The notes under the pieces: model-generated | Seen by the model: only the letters and a program-made list of their open reading frames with translations | Databases searched by the model: none | What the model was told of the DNA's origin: nothing | In this document: in pieces, positions 42,843-54,299 of the stretch | Numbering within the stretch: position 1 is the stretch's first letter | Layout: every line of letters starts with the position of its first letter | Assembly: GCA_013350335.1 (NCBI GenBank) | Contig: CM023534.1 | Span: forward strand, 22,215,302 to 22,279,301 | Direction of reading: 5' to 3' | Source: Chimonanthus salicifolius | Lineage: Eukaryota; Streptophyta; Magnoliopsida; Laurales; Calycanthaceae | DNA: 64,000 nt | Program-made: the position numbers and the translations under genes

Positions 42843-44023
42843 TTATATAGATATACTTCTCATAATATCACTCCAACTAACCTCACCATTCTCTATGAAT
42901 CTTGCATTTCCGGTTTCAACTATCCTCATTTTATGGTTTGGACAATAAAACCTATACCCTTTGGATTTTTTAGGGTAACCGATAAAGTAACCACTGATCA
43001 TCCTCTCATCAAGTTTTCTTTCATGTGGATTGTAGATTCTAGCTTCTACAGGACAACCCCACAGATGTAGGTGTCTCAAACTGGGTTTCCTTCCTGTCCA
43101 CAGTTCATAAGGAGTTTTAGGAACTGACTTACTAGGAACCCTGTTAAGAATATACACTGCAGTTCTTAAGGCATACATCCACAATATAATGGGTACGGTA
43201 GTATTGCATAACATGCTCCTAACCATATCCATAAGTGTACGGTTGTGCCTTTCAGCAACACCATTATGCTGAGGCGTACCTGGCATCGTATATTGTGCCA
43301 CTATACTGCGACTTTCTAGTAATCTAGCAAATGGCCTCCGGTGTTGACCCGTCTCATTATACCTACCATAGTATTCACCACCTCTATCGGATCTAATGAT
43401 TTTCACTTTCTATCTAATTGCCTTTCTACTTCAGTGATAAAAATCTCTATGGAGTTAACCGCTTGAGATTTATCATGTAACAGATATACATAACCATAAC
43501 GTGAAAAATCATCTATAAAGGTGATGAAGTAGGATTCTCCACCAAAAGATAGAACATCAAATGGGCCACATATATCGGTATGGATCAGTTCAAGTAACCC
43601 TTTACTTCTTGTGGCCACTTTCTTAGTGTATTTGGTCTGTTTACCCTTAATACATTCCACACACACTCCTAAGTCGGTAAAGTCGAGATTCGGAAGAATC
43701 TCGTCTTTAACCAGTCTTTCAATTCTTTCTCGGGAAATGTGTTCCAAACGTTTATGCCACAAATTTGAAGAGTTTTCATTAATCAACCCACATTTAATAC
43801 CAACATTATGATGCAGGGTTAGGACAGTGTTTGCAAAGTCATTATCAAGCTTAATACGATAAAGGCCATCAAATAATAAACCAGATCCAATAAAAGAAAA
43901 AGATTTAAACAAACTGAAAGCATTATTACCAAATTTACAATGATAGCCATTAAGGTCCAACTTAGAAACAGAAATAAGGTTTCTAGTTACTGTAGGTACA
44001 TAAAGACAGTTAAATAAATCCAA
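42843..44023 (-). pseudogene. C2 integrase with pre-integrase zinc domain
   Basis: Two abutting frames (43403-44023 and 42843-43406). The first has the pre-integrase H..H..C..C zinc region (LWHKRLEHI and CVECIKGKQTKY) and the first core Asp (ELIHTDICGPF), then FITFIDDFSRYGYVYL. The second has the SDRGGEY block with the second Asp, and [24 protein letters not shown] with the catalytic Glu. It continues with the copia-specific [20 protein letters not shown] tail and [19 protein letters not shown] stop near 43403 separates them. Catalytic residues are retained, but the frame is broken. Confidence 0.92.
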
Positions 44024-44143
44024 ATGACAACCGGTATTAAGGAAAAGGCGATAGGTTCCAAAGGCTTCAACAAGTACTTTTTCCCGGTTGCCTAAGTAAA
44101 GGGAGACTTCAGTTGGGTCGATGGTCTGGATTGTAAGGTATCC

Positions 44144-44500
44144 CTACATTGTATTAGAAACATGAGTTGTTGCCCCAGAATCAAGCCACCAAATGTTAGA
44201 CGATACTTCAGTTAAATTAGATTCGAAACATACTGAAATGTAATGAATACCTTTCTTTTCGAACCAAGCCTTCCTCTTATGGCAGTCCTTCTGGAAGTGC
44301 CCTTGCTTTCTACAGAAATAGCATCTCACACCACCCTTTCCCTTGTCATGAGTCTTGGAGGTCGTACTAGACTCATGTGGCTTTGATATAAATTTCTTGA
44401 ATTTCTTGGGCTTCTTGCCTTTCTTACTGGGCCCTTGAGTTGTTAAATGAACTGAGTGATGACCCATTTGCTTAAGTCTGGCCTCCTCTTGGATTAACAT
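44144..44500 (-). pseudogene. C2 gag zinc knuckle and protease
   Basis: Minus-strand frame with a Lys-rich stretch, a CCHC zinc knuckle CYFCRKQGHFQKDC, and the aspartic protease active site WWLDSGATTHV. It ends prematurely right after SNTM. Confidence 0.9.
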
Positions 44501-44532
44501 GTTAGATAGCTCATTGATCTACCATTTATCTT

Positions 44533-45078
44533 TCATGGTATTATAATTAATTTGGAATGGCCATACTGAGGAGGTAACGAGTTCAGGATGAACTGTTCCA
44601 GAAATGACTCATCTACAGTCATACCTAAGTTCTTCAATTGAGCAGCGATATTGGTCATTTCAATCATATGCTCAGACATACCACGACTCCTATCAAACTT
44701 TATGGTGCTGAGTCTGGCCATAAGAGTCCCGGCTAGGGACTTGTTAGCAGATTTGAACTTATCTTTTACATTCTTAAGAAAATCTTTTGCATTCTCGGAG
44801 GTGGGTAGAGAAGACCTGATGTTGCTGGCTATTGTCATACGCATGAACTTAAGGCTAAGCCTGTTTGACTTAACCAATAACTCATGGGCTCACTTCTCTG
44901 CAGCCGTACTAGTTTCAATAATAGTAAGCCTGTCATGTATTAGTGCTTTGTCTATATCAAGTACACCTAAGTTAAACTCAATCTGTTCTTTCCACTCAGA
45001 GAAGTTTAACCCATTCAATATGGGGACAGAGTTAGCTTGCGTATGCAGTGTGACAAATGAAGATGTTGTAAGATACAC
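44533..45078 (-). pseudogene. C2 gag capsid-like region
   Basis: Begins near 45078 with the copia Gag start pattern (PILNGLNFSEWKEQIEFNLG). It continues through SNRLSLKFMRMTIASNIRSS, KDFLKNVKDKF, LMARLSTIKFD and MSEHMIEMTNIAAQLKNLGM to FILNSLPPQY. An in-frame TGA at about 44890, where tryptophan is likely, splits it. Gag packages the element RNA; this copy could not make full-length protein. Confidence 0.9.
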
Positions 45079-46050
45079 ATAATATCATGAACACTACTTA
45101 ATGCTATGAGTTATACTTAAATTGAAACACATAAATTATAACTTTAGCAAATAGTGTTACTGGTGATCTACCTTTGGGTAATCTAATAGTACACTATTTA
45201 TAGAAATTACGGTGATTCCCAGTCACCGATAGGACTAACTAATAAAATACAGGTGATTAAATATCACCGTCACCTTTGGGTGTCCGGATAAATATCAACC
45301 ACAAATACCCATCAATTATCCTATCCCAATCCGTTAACCATTTGGAACGATGCACCTTTGGGCCAACCTAATAACTTTATGGCTAGGGATTGTATTTTAC
45401 AAGGTCATTATTATCCAATACTTGGGAGGAGTACTGAATCTTATTTATAAGACTCGAAATTCGACTCATTCCGATTGGGCCACTTTGGTGACTACCGAAT
45501 CGTGTCTTTATGTGAATTTAAATCAAGAATAATGACCTTACATCATAATCGAATCGAATTTTATTTATATTCAATTCATCGAACACATACTATATCATTA
45601 GGTGTTCTTATAATAATATTAATTTTTTTTTTTTAATTTCATCATGGTTGTATTTGTTTCTTTCATAAGAAACTTCACATAAATATTTTGACAAATCAAA
45701 TAATCTTAACATAATATACTATTCAGACTTGGGACTGTTATGTACTTTCAAAAATTCATGTCATTATGTGATACTTGATAATGAATTTCTATCATCATAC
45801 TTCATCATAAAGTATATCTCTTCCCTCTGAATTTTAAATATTTGAAAGTCTTCTGCTTCCTTGTTATCAACAGATGCTCGACACGTGTCAAAAAATACAT
45901 GCTCTTAATGTGATGGTTAAAACCAGTAATTTCTCTCTGGAAAATCAAAACCAGTAATTTCTCTCTGGAAAATCAAAACCAGTTTGAGATTTGTGAGGTT
46001 TTTTGTACCATTTTGAACAATCTGTGTCTTTGTATCAGTGATAGATTGAT

Positions 46051-46158
46051 GAAAATAAAATTCTCAAGGTCATTATTTCATAATTAATTAAATAATGAAA
46101 ATAAAATTCTTAAGATCATTATTTTATAATTATTTAATGAAAATAAAATTCTTCATCA
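46051..46158. repeat. ~42-bp tandem repeat, 2.5 copies, in the C2 leader
   Basis: The unit GAAAATAAAATTCT..AGGTCATTATTTCATAATTAATTAAATAAT is repeated with small changes. A separate ~28-bp unit (AAAACCAGTAATTTCTCTCTGG) is duplicated at about 45918-45985. Both lie between the PBS and gag. Confidence 0.8.
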
Positions 46159-46193
46159 TTTATCTTTAATGAAAGCATCATTGATTCATAGAA

Positions 46194-46211
46194 CCAAGGG
46201 CTCTGATACCA
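46194..46211 (-). other. PBS of C2 (initiator Met tRNA)
   Basis: Reverse complement reads TGGTATCAGAGCCCTTGG, two bases from the 5' LTR end. It is a perfect match to the usual initiator Met tRNA primer site core. Confidence 0.92.
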
Positions 46212-46213
46212 AT

Positions 46214-46821
46214 TGTTATAATTTTTCTTTAATGGATTGACAATTTGGGTATGAATTTAATAATTAATTAATTTAGTTCATTATTTGATTCATACCCATT
46301 TATTAACTTAATTCAATCCTCTATGATAAATACACAAGATCTTGAATCATTAATGCTTTACAAAATTATAATCATAATGCGGAAATATACTTCATAATTT
46401 AAAACATACCATAATCCATCGCTACTATTACTGTAACAAAAACCTTTCACTGCACTTCTTTTGTTTCCTACTGCTTTCTTTCTACTGCGGTGCTTTCTTT
46501 CCTTTAGCCCTTTTGAAAGAAATCAAAACAAAGCAAAAGATAGAGAAATGGAGATGCCTTTGGATTTCTCTCTCCTGCCCTTCCTTTAGTCTCAATGCTC
46601 TGTTATTCCTTCTGGTGATGGGATCCAATAATTGCAGAGAGAAAATAGTTATGATGGGAGAGAGAGGACCCTCAGGCGGTTATTAAAACTAAAGTCACAA
46701 CCCATCATAGTGACAACCGAATCCACCTCTTCATAATCGACACGTCCTTTCATTTGATTATGGGTCCTATATTTGACTCAAGTTAAATGGGTCATAATGA
46801 TGTGGGTCATATTATTTTACA
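46214..46821 (-). repeat. 5' LTR of C2
   Basis: 608 bp, the same length as its partner, with about 16 substitutions and no indels seen. Confidence 0.95.
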
Positions 46822-46826
46822 CTCGT

Positions 46827-47559
46827 TCCGTATAAAGAAATGTTGTGCTCTAATTTTTAGGGTAATGTTATATACACCAGGATAATGGAGATGTTCGTGA
46901 GGGCCATGGATATGAGTTGTTTGTGGCCTTATAACTGAGTGTATCCTTTGGACAATGTGTTCAAAGTGAGGTCTTATGATTTGGATCTGTATGAACCGCC
47001 TTGTTGGGTGTGAATGGTCTTGTCTCCTAGATGGAAAGGAGTGAGACCAATAGACCCAAAAGTCCAGTGGACGAGTGAGATACATGTGTGTGCACTATTG
47101 ATGAGGAGTGGCAGGTGTTATAGTCTGAGGATCGTTGTAACCAGGAGGTTGTAGAGATCGGCCGGTTGGTTTTGGGAAGAGGTCTTGGATAGATCGTTGG
47201 TCCTATTGAAAATAGCTTTCGTAGACCATGATGTTCCCTGAGGATGAGTCAACTGTGATTTATTCACTTTGAGAATTTTGATCGAGGTAGGGACAAAGAG
47301 AGGTTGAGGAGATAAATGGAGACTCCGAATTTGTCCTTTATGAGAGAGTTTGGGTGTGGTGAATCAGTGGGAGCCGTGTAGGCAGGTTCTGTTTGTTGAC
47401 CATTGGAGGTCTAGACCTAGAATTCGATCTGTGTATGATTGTATGATCTTTTTTTTTTGCGATTTGGGGAGTATTAAATGAGGTGTTTAGTTTGACAAAA
47501 ATGGTGGGACCATTGACTCGGTCAAGTAACAGAAACAATAATCTCGAGGGAGTCTACAT
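46827..47559. other. Between C2 and G2; unassigned
   Basis: No gene recognised. The stretch from about 47090 could be the LTR and leader of G2, but no ends, PBS or partner LTR could be recognised. Confidence 0.35.
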
Positions 47560-47576
47560 CTAAGAGGAGTTCCCTC

Positions 47577-48349
47577 GTGAAAAGGGCATTCGAAGAGAGG
47601 AAGTGCAACGCCTGGTACATGAGGCCGTTGGGGAAGCCCAATTATACACACAAAACCAGTAGAACCTTAAAATATCTCCTGAGACAAGGGCTATCACAAC
47701 ATTTCGTGAGTTCAGGCAAAAATCTCCACCCACCTTCAGAGTGGAAAGCGATTCACCGGTGGCAGAGGAATGGCCAAAGGAGATAAAATTGATGATGGAT
47801 GCATTGGACATCAAAGATGAGACCATATGGGTTCAACTGGCTTCGTATCAATTGTGTGAGGAGGCTTGACAATGGTAAAAATTGGTGAAAGAGACAAGAT
47901 CCACTCAAACCATGGGGTGGAAGGACTTCAAAGAGGTGTTCTTAGCCCAATACTTTCGTCAATAGTAATAGTACGTGAACAAAAGGTGAATGAGTTTTTC
48001 AATCTGATACAAGGAAATGCATTAGTCGCCCAGTATGTAGCCAAATTCACGGAGCTAGCCAATTTTGTTACGGATTTGGTGAAGAGTGATAGATGAAGAT
48101 TTGACCCTTTGAACAAGGACTCAACCCGCTTCTTTTGCATCAGTGTAGCCACCCATTGACTGCAAACCTTTAAGGAAGTTAGTGATATAGAAACTGTGGC
48201 GGAAACCACCTTTAGAGGGTCGACTGGGATACCAAGCTTGGCTCCTACGGGGAATAGTCAGAAGTCATTCAAGCCTGAAAGGAAGAAGAATAGGGCGGGC
48301 CCATATCCTCGGAAAGGCTATTCCTTTGCACACCATAGACAACAGTCAA
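47577..48349 (+). pseudogene. G2 gag fragment
   Basis: Reading the plus strand across frames: EWPKEIKLMMDALDIKDE, WVQLASYQLCEEA, GWKDFKEVFLAQYF and NEFFNLIQGNALVAQYVAKFTELANF. These match the order of the plant gypsy retrotransposon Gag domain. In-frame stops (for example at 47867 and 47966) and frame changes show it is dead. The Gag tail (KPERKKN and following) runs to the hAT insertion site at 48350. Confidence 0.8.
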
Positions 48350-48358
48350 GGCAGACCA

Positions 48359-51300
48359 CTATTATCAGAACCAGACCGTCTACTTAACCGTCTCCGAGGT
48401 TGGATTTAATACGGTTCAACCGGGTTCAACCTTAGTCAAACTCGGTCAAAACCATGTTCATCAATATAGATTATAAATAATATTAAATATTAATAAAAAA
48501 TATTTTTTTCATAAAAAAATAGTCTTGTTCTCACAATAATAATTATAAATATAAAATTCTAGTAATCTAGCATCCATTTTCCAATATCATTGTTTATTCC
48601 AACAAAAAAGTTTTATAATATATGATCTCACATTCTAATTCAACCGTTCAACATTCATTCTCGAATAATATCATGAAAATAAAAAGTTTCATAATCTATA
48701 ATATCATCTACAACTCATTACTAATTAATATAAGAAAGACAAAAAAACAATTCAACGACTCAATGTTAGTTAATGTCATCATGATCTCCAAAAGAACTAA
48801 TATCTTCATATTCATCTTGATCGTGTGAAGAAGCCAAGTTTTCTATTTCATCTCCATCATTCCTCTCCATCAAATTCACTGAAATTGAAGAAAATACATA
48901 TATGAGAATATGCAACTCTTTATTACATAATCTAAATTCAAGTAATATTATGTCAACAACTATTATAATTTAAATAGTCATCCTATGTCACCTTCCTCAA
49001 GTTGAGTCATAACACTTGCAGGTTGTTCCATTCTCTCTCAAGTTTGTAGTTCCTCCTCGTTTAATACAAGTGGGTCTGACTCAACTATCCCATCTTCTAG
49101 TACGTCAATATCTTCTAAAGATATTGGATCAAAACACCTTTTTTTTTTTGAATTTCTATCAAAATAAAAAAATTACACTAATATCAATTGAAGCTTTAAT
49201 ATCAAATGAACATAAAATAATTTTGAACTCTTCTTAGTTCTTACCTTTCTAACAAGAGCAAGTTATAATGGACGTACACCAAATCATTCAAACTTTGATG
49301 CTTTAATCGATTCCTTTTTTTTGTATGTATACGTTCAAATATACTCCAATTGCACTCACATCTAGAAAATTAAAAGTCTGACTTAAAATACGAATTGCCA
49401 TTTTATTGTAAATTTGGAGTTGAACTTCCATAATTCCTCCACCAAACAGCTATAAAAGGCAATGAAGCACATGAATATGAAAAGACATGAAGATTCTACT
49501 TAACTAAAGCAAATGAATCATTAAATGTAAAAAGAAGATACTTGGAATCATTTTTTTGCGATCTTTAATTGCCAAATTACGTCCAAAGTCTCCTGGTGCT
49601 TCTCTGTAAAGATTAAGCTCTATGCTAATCAATGTTGCATTGCAATATCATTATATTATAATGTCTCAATGCAATTAAGAACTCCACTAAAAGCCCGATC
49701 AACATTCAGATTCTTATAAAACCACGATGGATTAACCCAATGTCCAGCAACATGAAGTGGACGATCCAATTGATCATTGCAACGAGTATCTATAATTCTC
49801 AAATAAGGAAAAGCTTCAGCCAACGTACTTGATGAAAACAATGTCGATGTCGATCTTGAACTTGAATTATTTCTCATTCTCTTATTTAGTTTCTTTCTAA
49901 TGGCTTCTTTGGCTTTATAGATAGCCTGATAGATATAGCCCATTATCGACTTATCATCACTATCAACCATGCGTAGCACTTTTACAAGAGGTTCAAATGC
50001 TTCTAGTACAACTTCACATTCAGACCAAAAGGAAGAACTCAAGATCAACTTAGTCATATATTTGCCTCTTTGTTCTTTTGTAGCCCATTTACTATCTATC
50101 CATTCTTTACTAACAACCATTGATTGCAATCCGCCTTTATTTTTCAAAATACTTTGTAATGCTAGAAAATGAGTTGCAAAACGTGTGATTACTGGACAGA
50201 TTATCTCATTTCCATCAGTATACTTCCTCATTAATGTTAATACAAAACCATGATTGTAGATAAATGTAGTAAGAGACCTTCCTCGTTCAATAACATTTTT
50301 CACCCTTTACATATTTGAAATATCTTCAAGCATCAAATCAATGTAATGGGCTGCACATGGGGTCCAATATATAGTTTTATAATGAGTGGTTATCAACTTA
50401 CACGCACTTGAATAGTTGGCTGCATTATATGTCACAATTTGAATCACATTATCTGGACCAATTTCTTCAACAACTCCCTTAAAAAACTGAAACAAGATCT
50501 CTCTTGTTTTTTAATAGGGACTTGCATCAACAGGTTTAAAAAAAATAGTCCATTTTGTCGACGAGAAAATTGATTAATGTCCTACCTCGTGCATCTGTCC
50601 AACCATTGGCCATGAGTGTGCATCCTTAGTCTTTCCATACACTTTCAAAAGATTCTAAAGCACTTTGAATTTCAACAAATTTTTTTTATAAATAATATCC
50701 ACGGAGGTGATGAAAAGAAGAAACTTTATATCCAAGACCTATACTCACTATGGCATCACACATTTTTTGGAGATAGAATGAATTAACGGCAATGAATGGG
50801 ATACGTGCATCATAAAAAAACTACTAACAACCATATCTGCAGCCTCAATGGCATTTTTATTTGCCATTGCACTTCTAGTTGTGGGTTGAGCTCCTTTTGT
50901 AGTTCGAGGAGGAAAGAAATTTTTTATACTCTTTCGCCCACCCTCATTTATGGTTATCCCTTTATTCTTATCACCATAACCTCTATCAACTTCTTGGATT
51001 ACATCTTCTTTTTCCTCCTCTGATTGTTGATTCTTTTCACGAAGCAAACAAGTCTTTTACTTTTTACTTTTCCTTTAAGAAGCAAGACTTTCTATATTTT
51101 GTATCATTAATAAATTAACATGTGCCGGAACCTTTTTACATATTTCAACTCCTTTTCTTTTAACTTGTGCTAAATGATTTTTCAATCAATGGATCCCTCC
51201 ACCTTTAACTATTTTATCACAATAAAGACACTGTAAATGATTATCATCAATTACTTTCACATAGTCCCATGCAATATCATTCTTTCCGTGTGTTGAGCGA

Positions 51301-52369
51301 GATGAGGGAATAGAATCAGACTCAAGAAGATTTGACATAGATACAACTTGTAAACTAACAAAAAGCAACAATAAGTTGACACAGAGAAAATTATAAGCAA
51401 TATAAAATTCCTCTAACAAAAAATGTATATACACAAGTAAAAACTAAAAAGTCATATTTCATTTTTATAATATATTAACAATATTTTGAGCATGTATCTT
51501 CAAATATATGGCTATGACAATGAGTCTTCTATTCTTCGGTCAATGTCATAAGAGTATCAGACGGACAGAACTTACCCCTAATTTATGTGATTAAAATTGT
51601 AAAGTACCACCTCTATAGAATGATTACTGGTAATTCAAACTAGAGTTCATTATAAGTTTGTTAATCATAACTCACATGATCAATTTATTGCACAGTTAGC
51701 AGTGAAAAGCAAGTACAAATTCAATTAAATCCAATACCCAAGAGAGGATTAACTGATTAAGTAATACCTGCCCTTTTGGTTGAATTGGACAACACCCAAA
51801 CTCTGCTAGGCTAGAACGGATTCAAGGTGCAAATCCCGTAACTGTGATAACTTCCAAGTTCCAACACCTATTCTTGAAAAAAAAACCAATCTTATTGTTC
51901 TCAATTTCTCACTAAATCTGATCTTCCCAAACCAATAAATAAAACGAACAAACCAACTTCATGGCGCCGATCCTCCCTATCCTAATACATCTTGCAATTT
52001 CGAAATTCAAAATAACCTTGAAACGATTGTTTCAGCTTTGTTAGAGATAGTTCGATAGACCCACTGAGAGAGAGAAGATTACTGACGAAGAAAAAAGAAA
52101 AAGGTAGAGATGGGAACATGGAAAAGTTGGGATTTGGGAAAGGTTGGAAAGGTCGATAATTAAAGGGATGGGAACTTGGGAAGGGTCGATTAAAGGGAAT
52201 TTTTTTTTGAGATAAGTCGAACCTTGATGCACGGTTTGAGGTTTCATTAATTCGGCTGAAAACGACTAAACAAGGTAAAAAAGGTTTTTAATTGAATCGG
52301 GCCTCCAAAGAACTATTCAATGTCAAACCGAAGGTTCGACAACAACCCGGTCAGGTTTTGATAACTTGA
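48359..52369 (-). mobile_element. hAT DNA transposon inserted in G2 gag
   Basis: About 4.0 kb, flanked by GGCAGACCA on both sides (48350-48358 and 52370-52378), consistent with the 8-bp duplication of hAT elements. The imperfect inverted ends read TTATCAGAACC.GACCG and, in reverse complement, TTATCAAAACC.GACCG. Near both ends there are GGTTCGAC/GGTTCAAC subterminal repeats. The Gag tail continues across it when it is removed. It encodes a degraded transposase on the minus strand. The precise ends are uncertain by a few bases. Confidence 0.8.
49240..51434 (-). pseudogene. hAT transposase pseudogene (BED finger, core, dimerisation domain)
   Basis: Minus-strand order. The BED zinc finger is AWDYVKV, then CLYCDK, then H-x4-H (51150-51330), with a stop inside the H-x4-H segment. 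A linker with RKSIKNFFPPRTT follows (50748-51047). The catalytic-domain blocks VTYNAANY, where VTDNAANY is usual so a catalytic Asp appears lost, and TPCAAHYIDLMLEDI come next (50307-50495). The TRFATHFLALQSIL and ECEVVLEAFEPLVKVLRMVD region is at 49656-50303. LDRPLHVAGHWVNPSWFY leads to a C-terminal hAT dimerisation block (about 49250-49560). Several stops and frame changes make it non-functional. Confidence 0.9.
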
Positions 52370-52378
52370 GGCAGACCA

Positions 52379-53590
52379 TTAGTTGAGGAGAGATATCGTT
52401 CAAATACCCCAATTGTGGATGGACAGGACATTCGGCCCGATCATGAATCTAGCTACTTCAGCAAAAGTCTTTTTTCATGTGTGGGCAAACATGGACGTCG
52501 AACAGTGTTGCACGGCCCCAACAGGCCCCATGAAGTTCCGTGGCCATCAACGGTTTGCAGAAAAGGGTAGGACAAGGCAGAGGTCAAGGACAGACTACAT
52601 AGGGCAGACTGTTTGCAGTGACCCGCCAGACAGATGACTGCGGATCAACTAATCATGCATGGTATACTACCATTTTTCACTTCTTCGGCAGATGTTTTGT
52701 TTGATTTTGTTCATCACATTCCTTCATTGCATACCAGGTTGCATGTTTATTGGGTTTGCTGGTAGTGAGAGTGGATCATCCTTTGTTTGTTAGGTCCCCA
52801 TTGGGACAAACCTCAGTCGTAGAGTGGGTGTGTTGAGCGTGTGCCTTGACAGTCGGGGATATAGAATTGGAATTCAATTTACTGGTCTTGAGTATGATGG
52901 AATTAAATGTGATTCTAGGAATGGATTTGTTAGCAACCCAAAGAATAATCATAGATTGCCATCAGCGGACAGTGTCAAGTCAGTCTCTAGCAGGGATAGA
53001 GATTGTGGGAAAGTTGAACCCACCCGTTAACTCTAGTCGGGATGAGTGGAGATGTGGGAGAAGGCCAAGGTTGTAGGAGTTGAGTTATCCCGGGTAGTGT
53101 GCGAGATTCCGGATTCTTCCTCGAGAAGTTGACTGAGTTGCTCCCTCATCGGGAGGTTCAGTTTATGATAGACCTGCTTCCCGGCTCCATGCCCATTACT
53201 ATTTCCCCCTACAGGATGGCGCCGACAGAGTTGAGCGAGTTGGAGACACAACTTATTCAACTAGAATGGGTCGGATTCATCCGCCCTAGTGCCTCGTCGT
53301 GGGCACCGACCTTTTTGTAAAGAAAAGGGATGGGTTAATGAGATTATGTATAAATTACTGACAACTTGATAGGGTCACAATGAATTATAATTGTCTATTG
53401 CCGAGGATAAATGACCTATTCGACCAATTGAGGGGATCTCTTCAAGATTGATCTGTGATCAGGGTACCACTAGTTGAGAATTAAGGAGAGTGAGAATCAT
53501 AAGACAACCTTCCAAATTGTGGTTATTCCATTTGGGTTGACGAGCCCCAGCTACCTTCATGAATTTCATGAACCGTATCTAGCAAACGAG
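52379..53590 (+). pseudogene. G2 gag tail, protease and RT start
   Basis: After the hAT element the plus strand encodes remnants of the Gag tail and then the protease. In the protease ELEFNLLVLSMMELNVILGMDLLATQRIIIDC (52860-52960) corresponds to the DVILGMDWL block of chromovirus proteases. RT begins with ELLPHREVQFMIDLLPGSMPITISPYRMAP and QLEWVGFIRPSASSWAP (53099-53320). The later LRRVR...LTSPSYLHEFHE area (about 53460-53590) corresponds to the FGLTNAPATFM block in shifted frames. No YVDD is reached. Confidence 0.82.
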
Positions 53591-53779
53591 AATTCACCCG
53601 GAAAAAGAGAGAATGGGAGAATGGGAATACACCCTAGGAAGAAGAAGAATTGGGAGTCCACACGAAGGGAGAGAACTCAAAGTTATAATTTTTTAGATAA
53701 AAGAAAACGAAAATACAAGATAAAGAAGTAGAAAATAAAATAAGGCCAACCATATAGACACCCGAATTTTCTTTCTCTA
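53591..53779. other. Purine-rich junction between G2 and LARD2
   Basis: GA-rich stretch with no recognised feature. The long frame through 53474-53731 owes its last part to this composition. Confidence 0.4.
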
Positions 53780-54119
53780 TGATGAACACAGGAAAATGAT
53801 TGTTTTACCCTTGATATTTAGATTAGTTAGCTCTTGAATTTGTATATATTATATAATTAATGGGATTTTTGAATTTTGCAGGAAAAATGGAGATTTTAAA
53901 GAAAAGAAATTAAAATGGAAGAGAATTGATAGAAAATGTGCTTAATGCAAAACATGGACCGAGTCGACAAAATGGCCCTTCAAACCTATCATTGGAGTCC
54001 AATCTCAATAGCTTTAGGCCTTCAAAGCTCAAATGTCCAAGCCCATTGGCTGCCCATTAAGAGAATCTAAAAAGTTACATGAAGTCGAAGCAGAGAAAGT
54101 TGTGTTGTTTATAGACGAT

Positions 54120-54299
54120 TATTAGAGTTGACCTTCTCCATTTACACTAAGGATTATACTGTAATTATTATAACTCCTTCTTTCATTTTATTCTTTTCTT
54201 TCTTCATTTGTATTGTAAATTTCCCCTATTAATACAAGTGATCAAGGTCTCTCTCCTTACATTGAGAGAATAAATTCGTCTCTATTTTCAAATTTTACA
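54120..54299 (+). repeat. 5' LTR of C3
   Basis: 180 bp, TATTAGAGTTGACC to TTTTACA. The first dinucleotide is TA instead of TG in both LTRs, so it was already present at insertion. A TTGACC W-box-like motif lies at the start. Confidence 0.9.

Larger units (their letters stand above)
39797..46821 (-). mobile_element. Copia element C2, structurally complete
   Basis: A 7025-bp Ty1-copia retrotransposon on the minus strand. It has two 608-bp LTRs (39797-40404, 46214-46821), a Met-tRNA PBS next to the 5' LTR, a polypurine tract next to the 3' LTR and a perfect CTCGT target duplication (39792-39796, 46822-46826). By eye the LTRs differ at about 16 of 608 positions (2.6%), so it is fairly young. The domain order along the minus strand is gag, zinc knuckle, protease, integrase, RT, RNase H, which is the copia order. 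Coding sequence is broken by stops and by a SINE, so it is not autonomous. Confidence 0.95.
47560..53590 (+). mobile_element. Gypsy element G2, decayed, split by a hAT element
   Basis: Plus-strand Ty3-gypsy remnant. It has gag (about 47577-48349), the hAT insertion, the rest of gag (52379 onward), the aspartic protease (about 52740-53000) and the start of RT (53080-53590). It ends in early RT, and the rest of pol and both LTRs are not visible. Every region carries stops and frameshifts. Confidence 0.75.

Noticed and set aside
43611..45082. Plus-strand ORFs across C2
   Set aside because: These are antisense shadows of copia integrase and gag.
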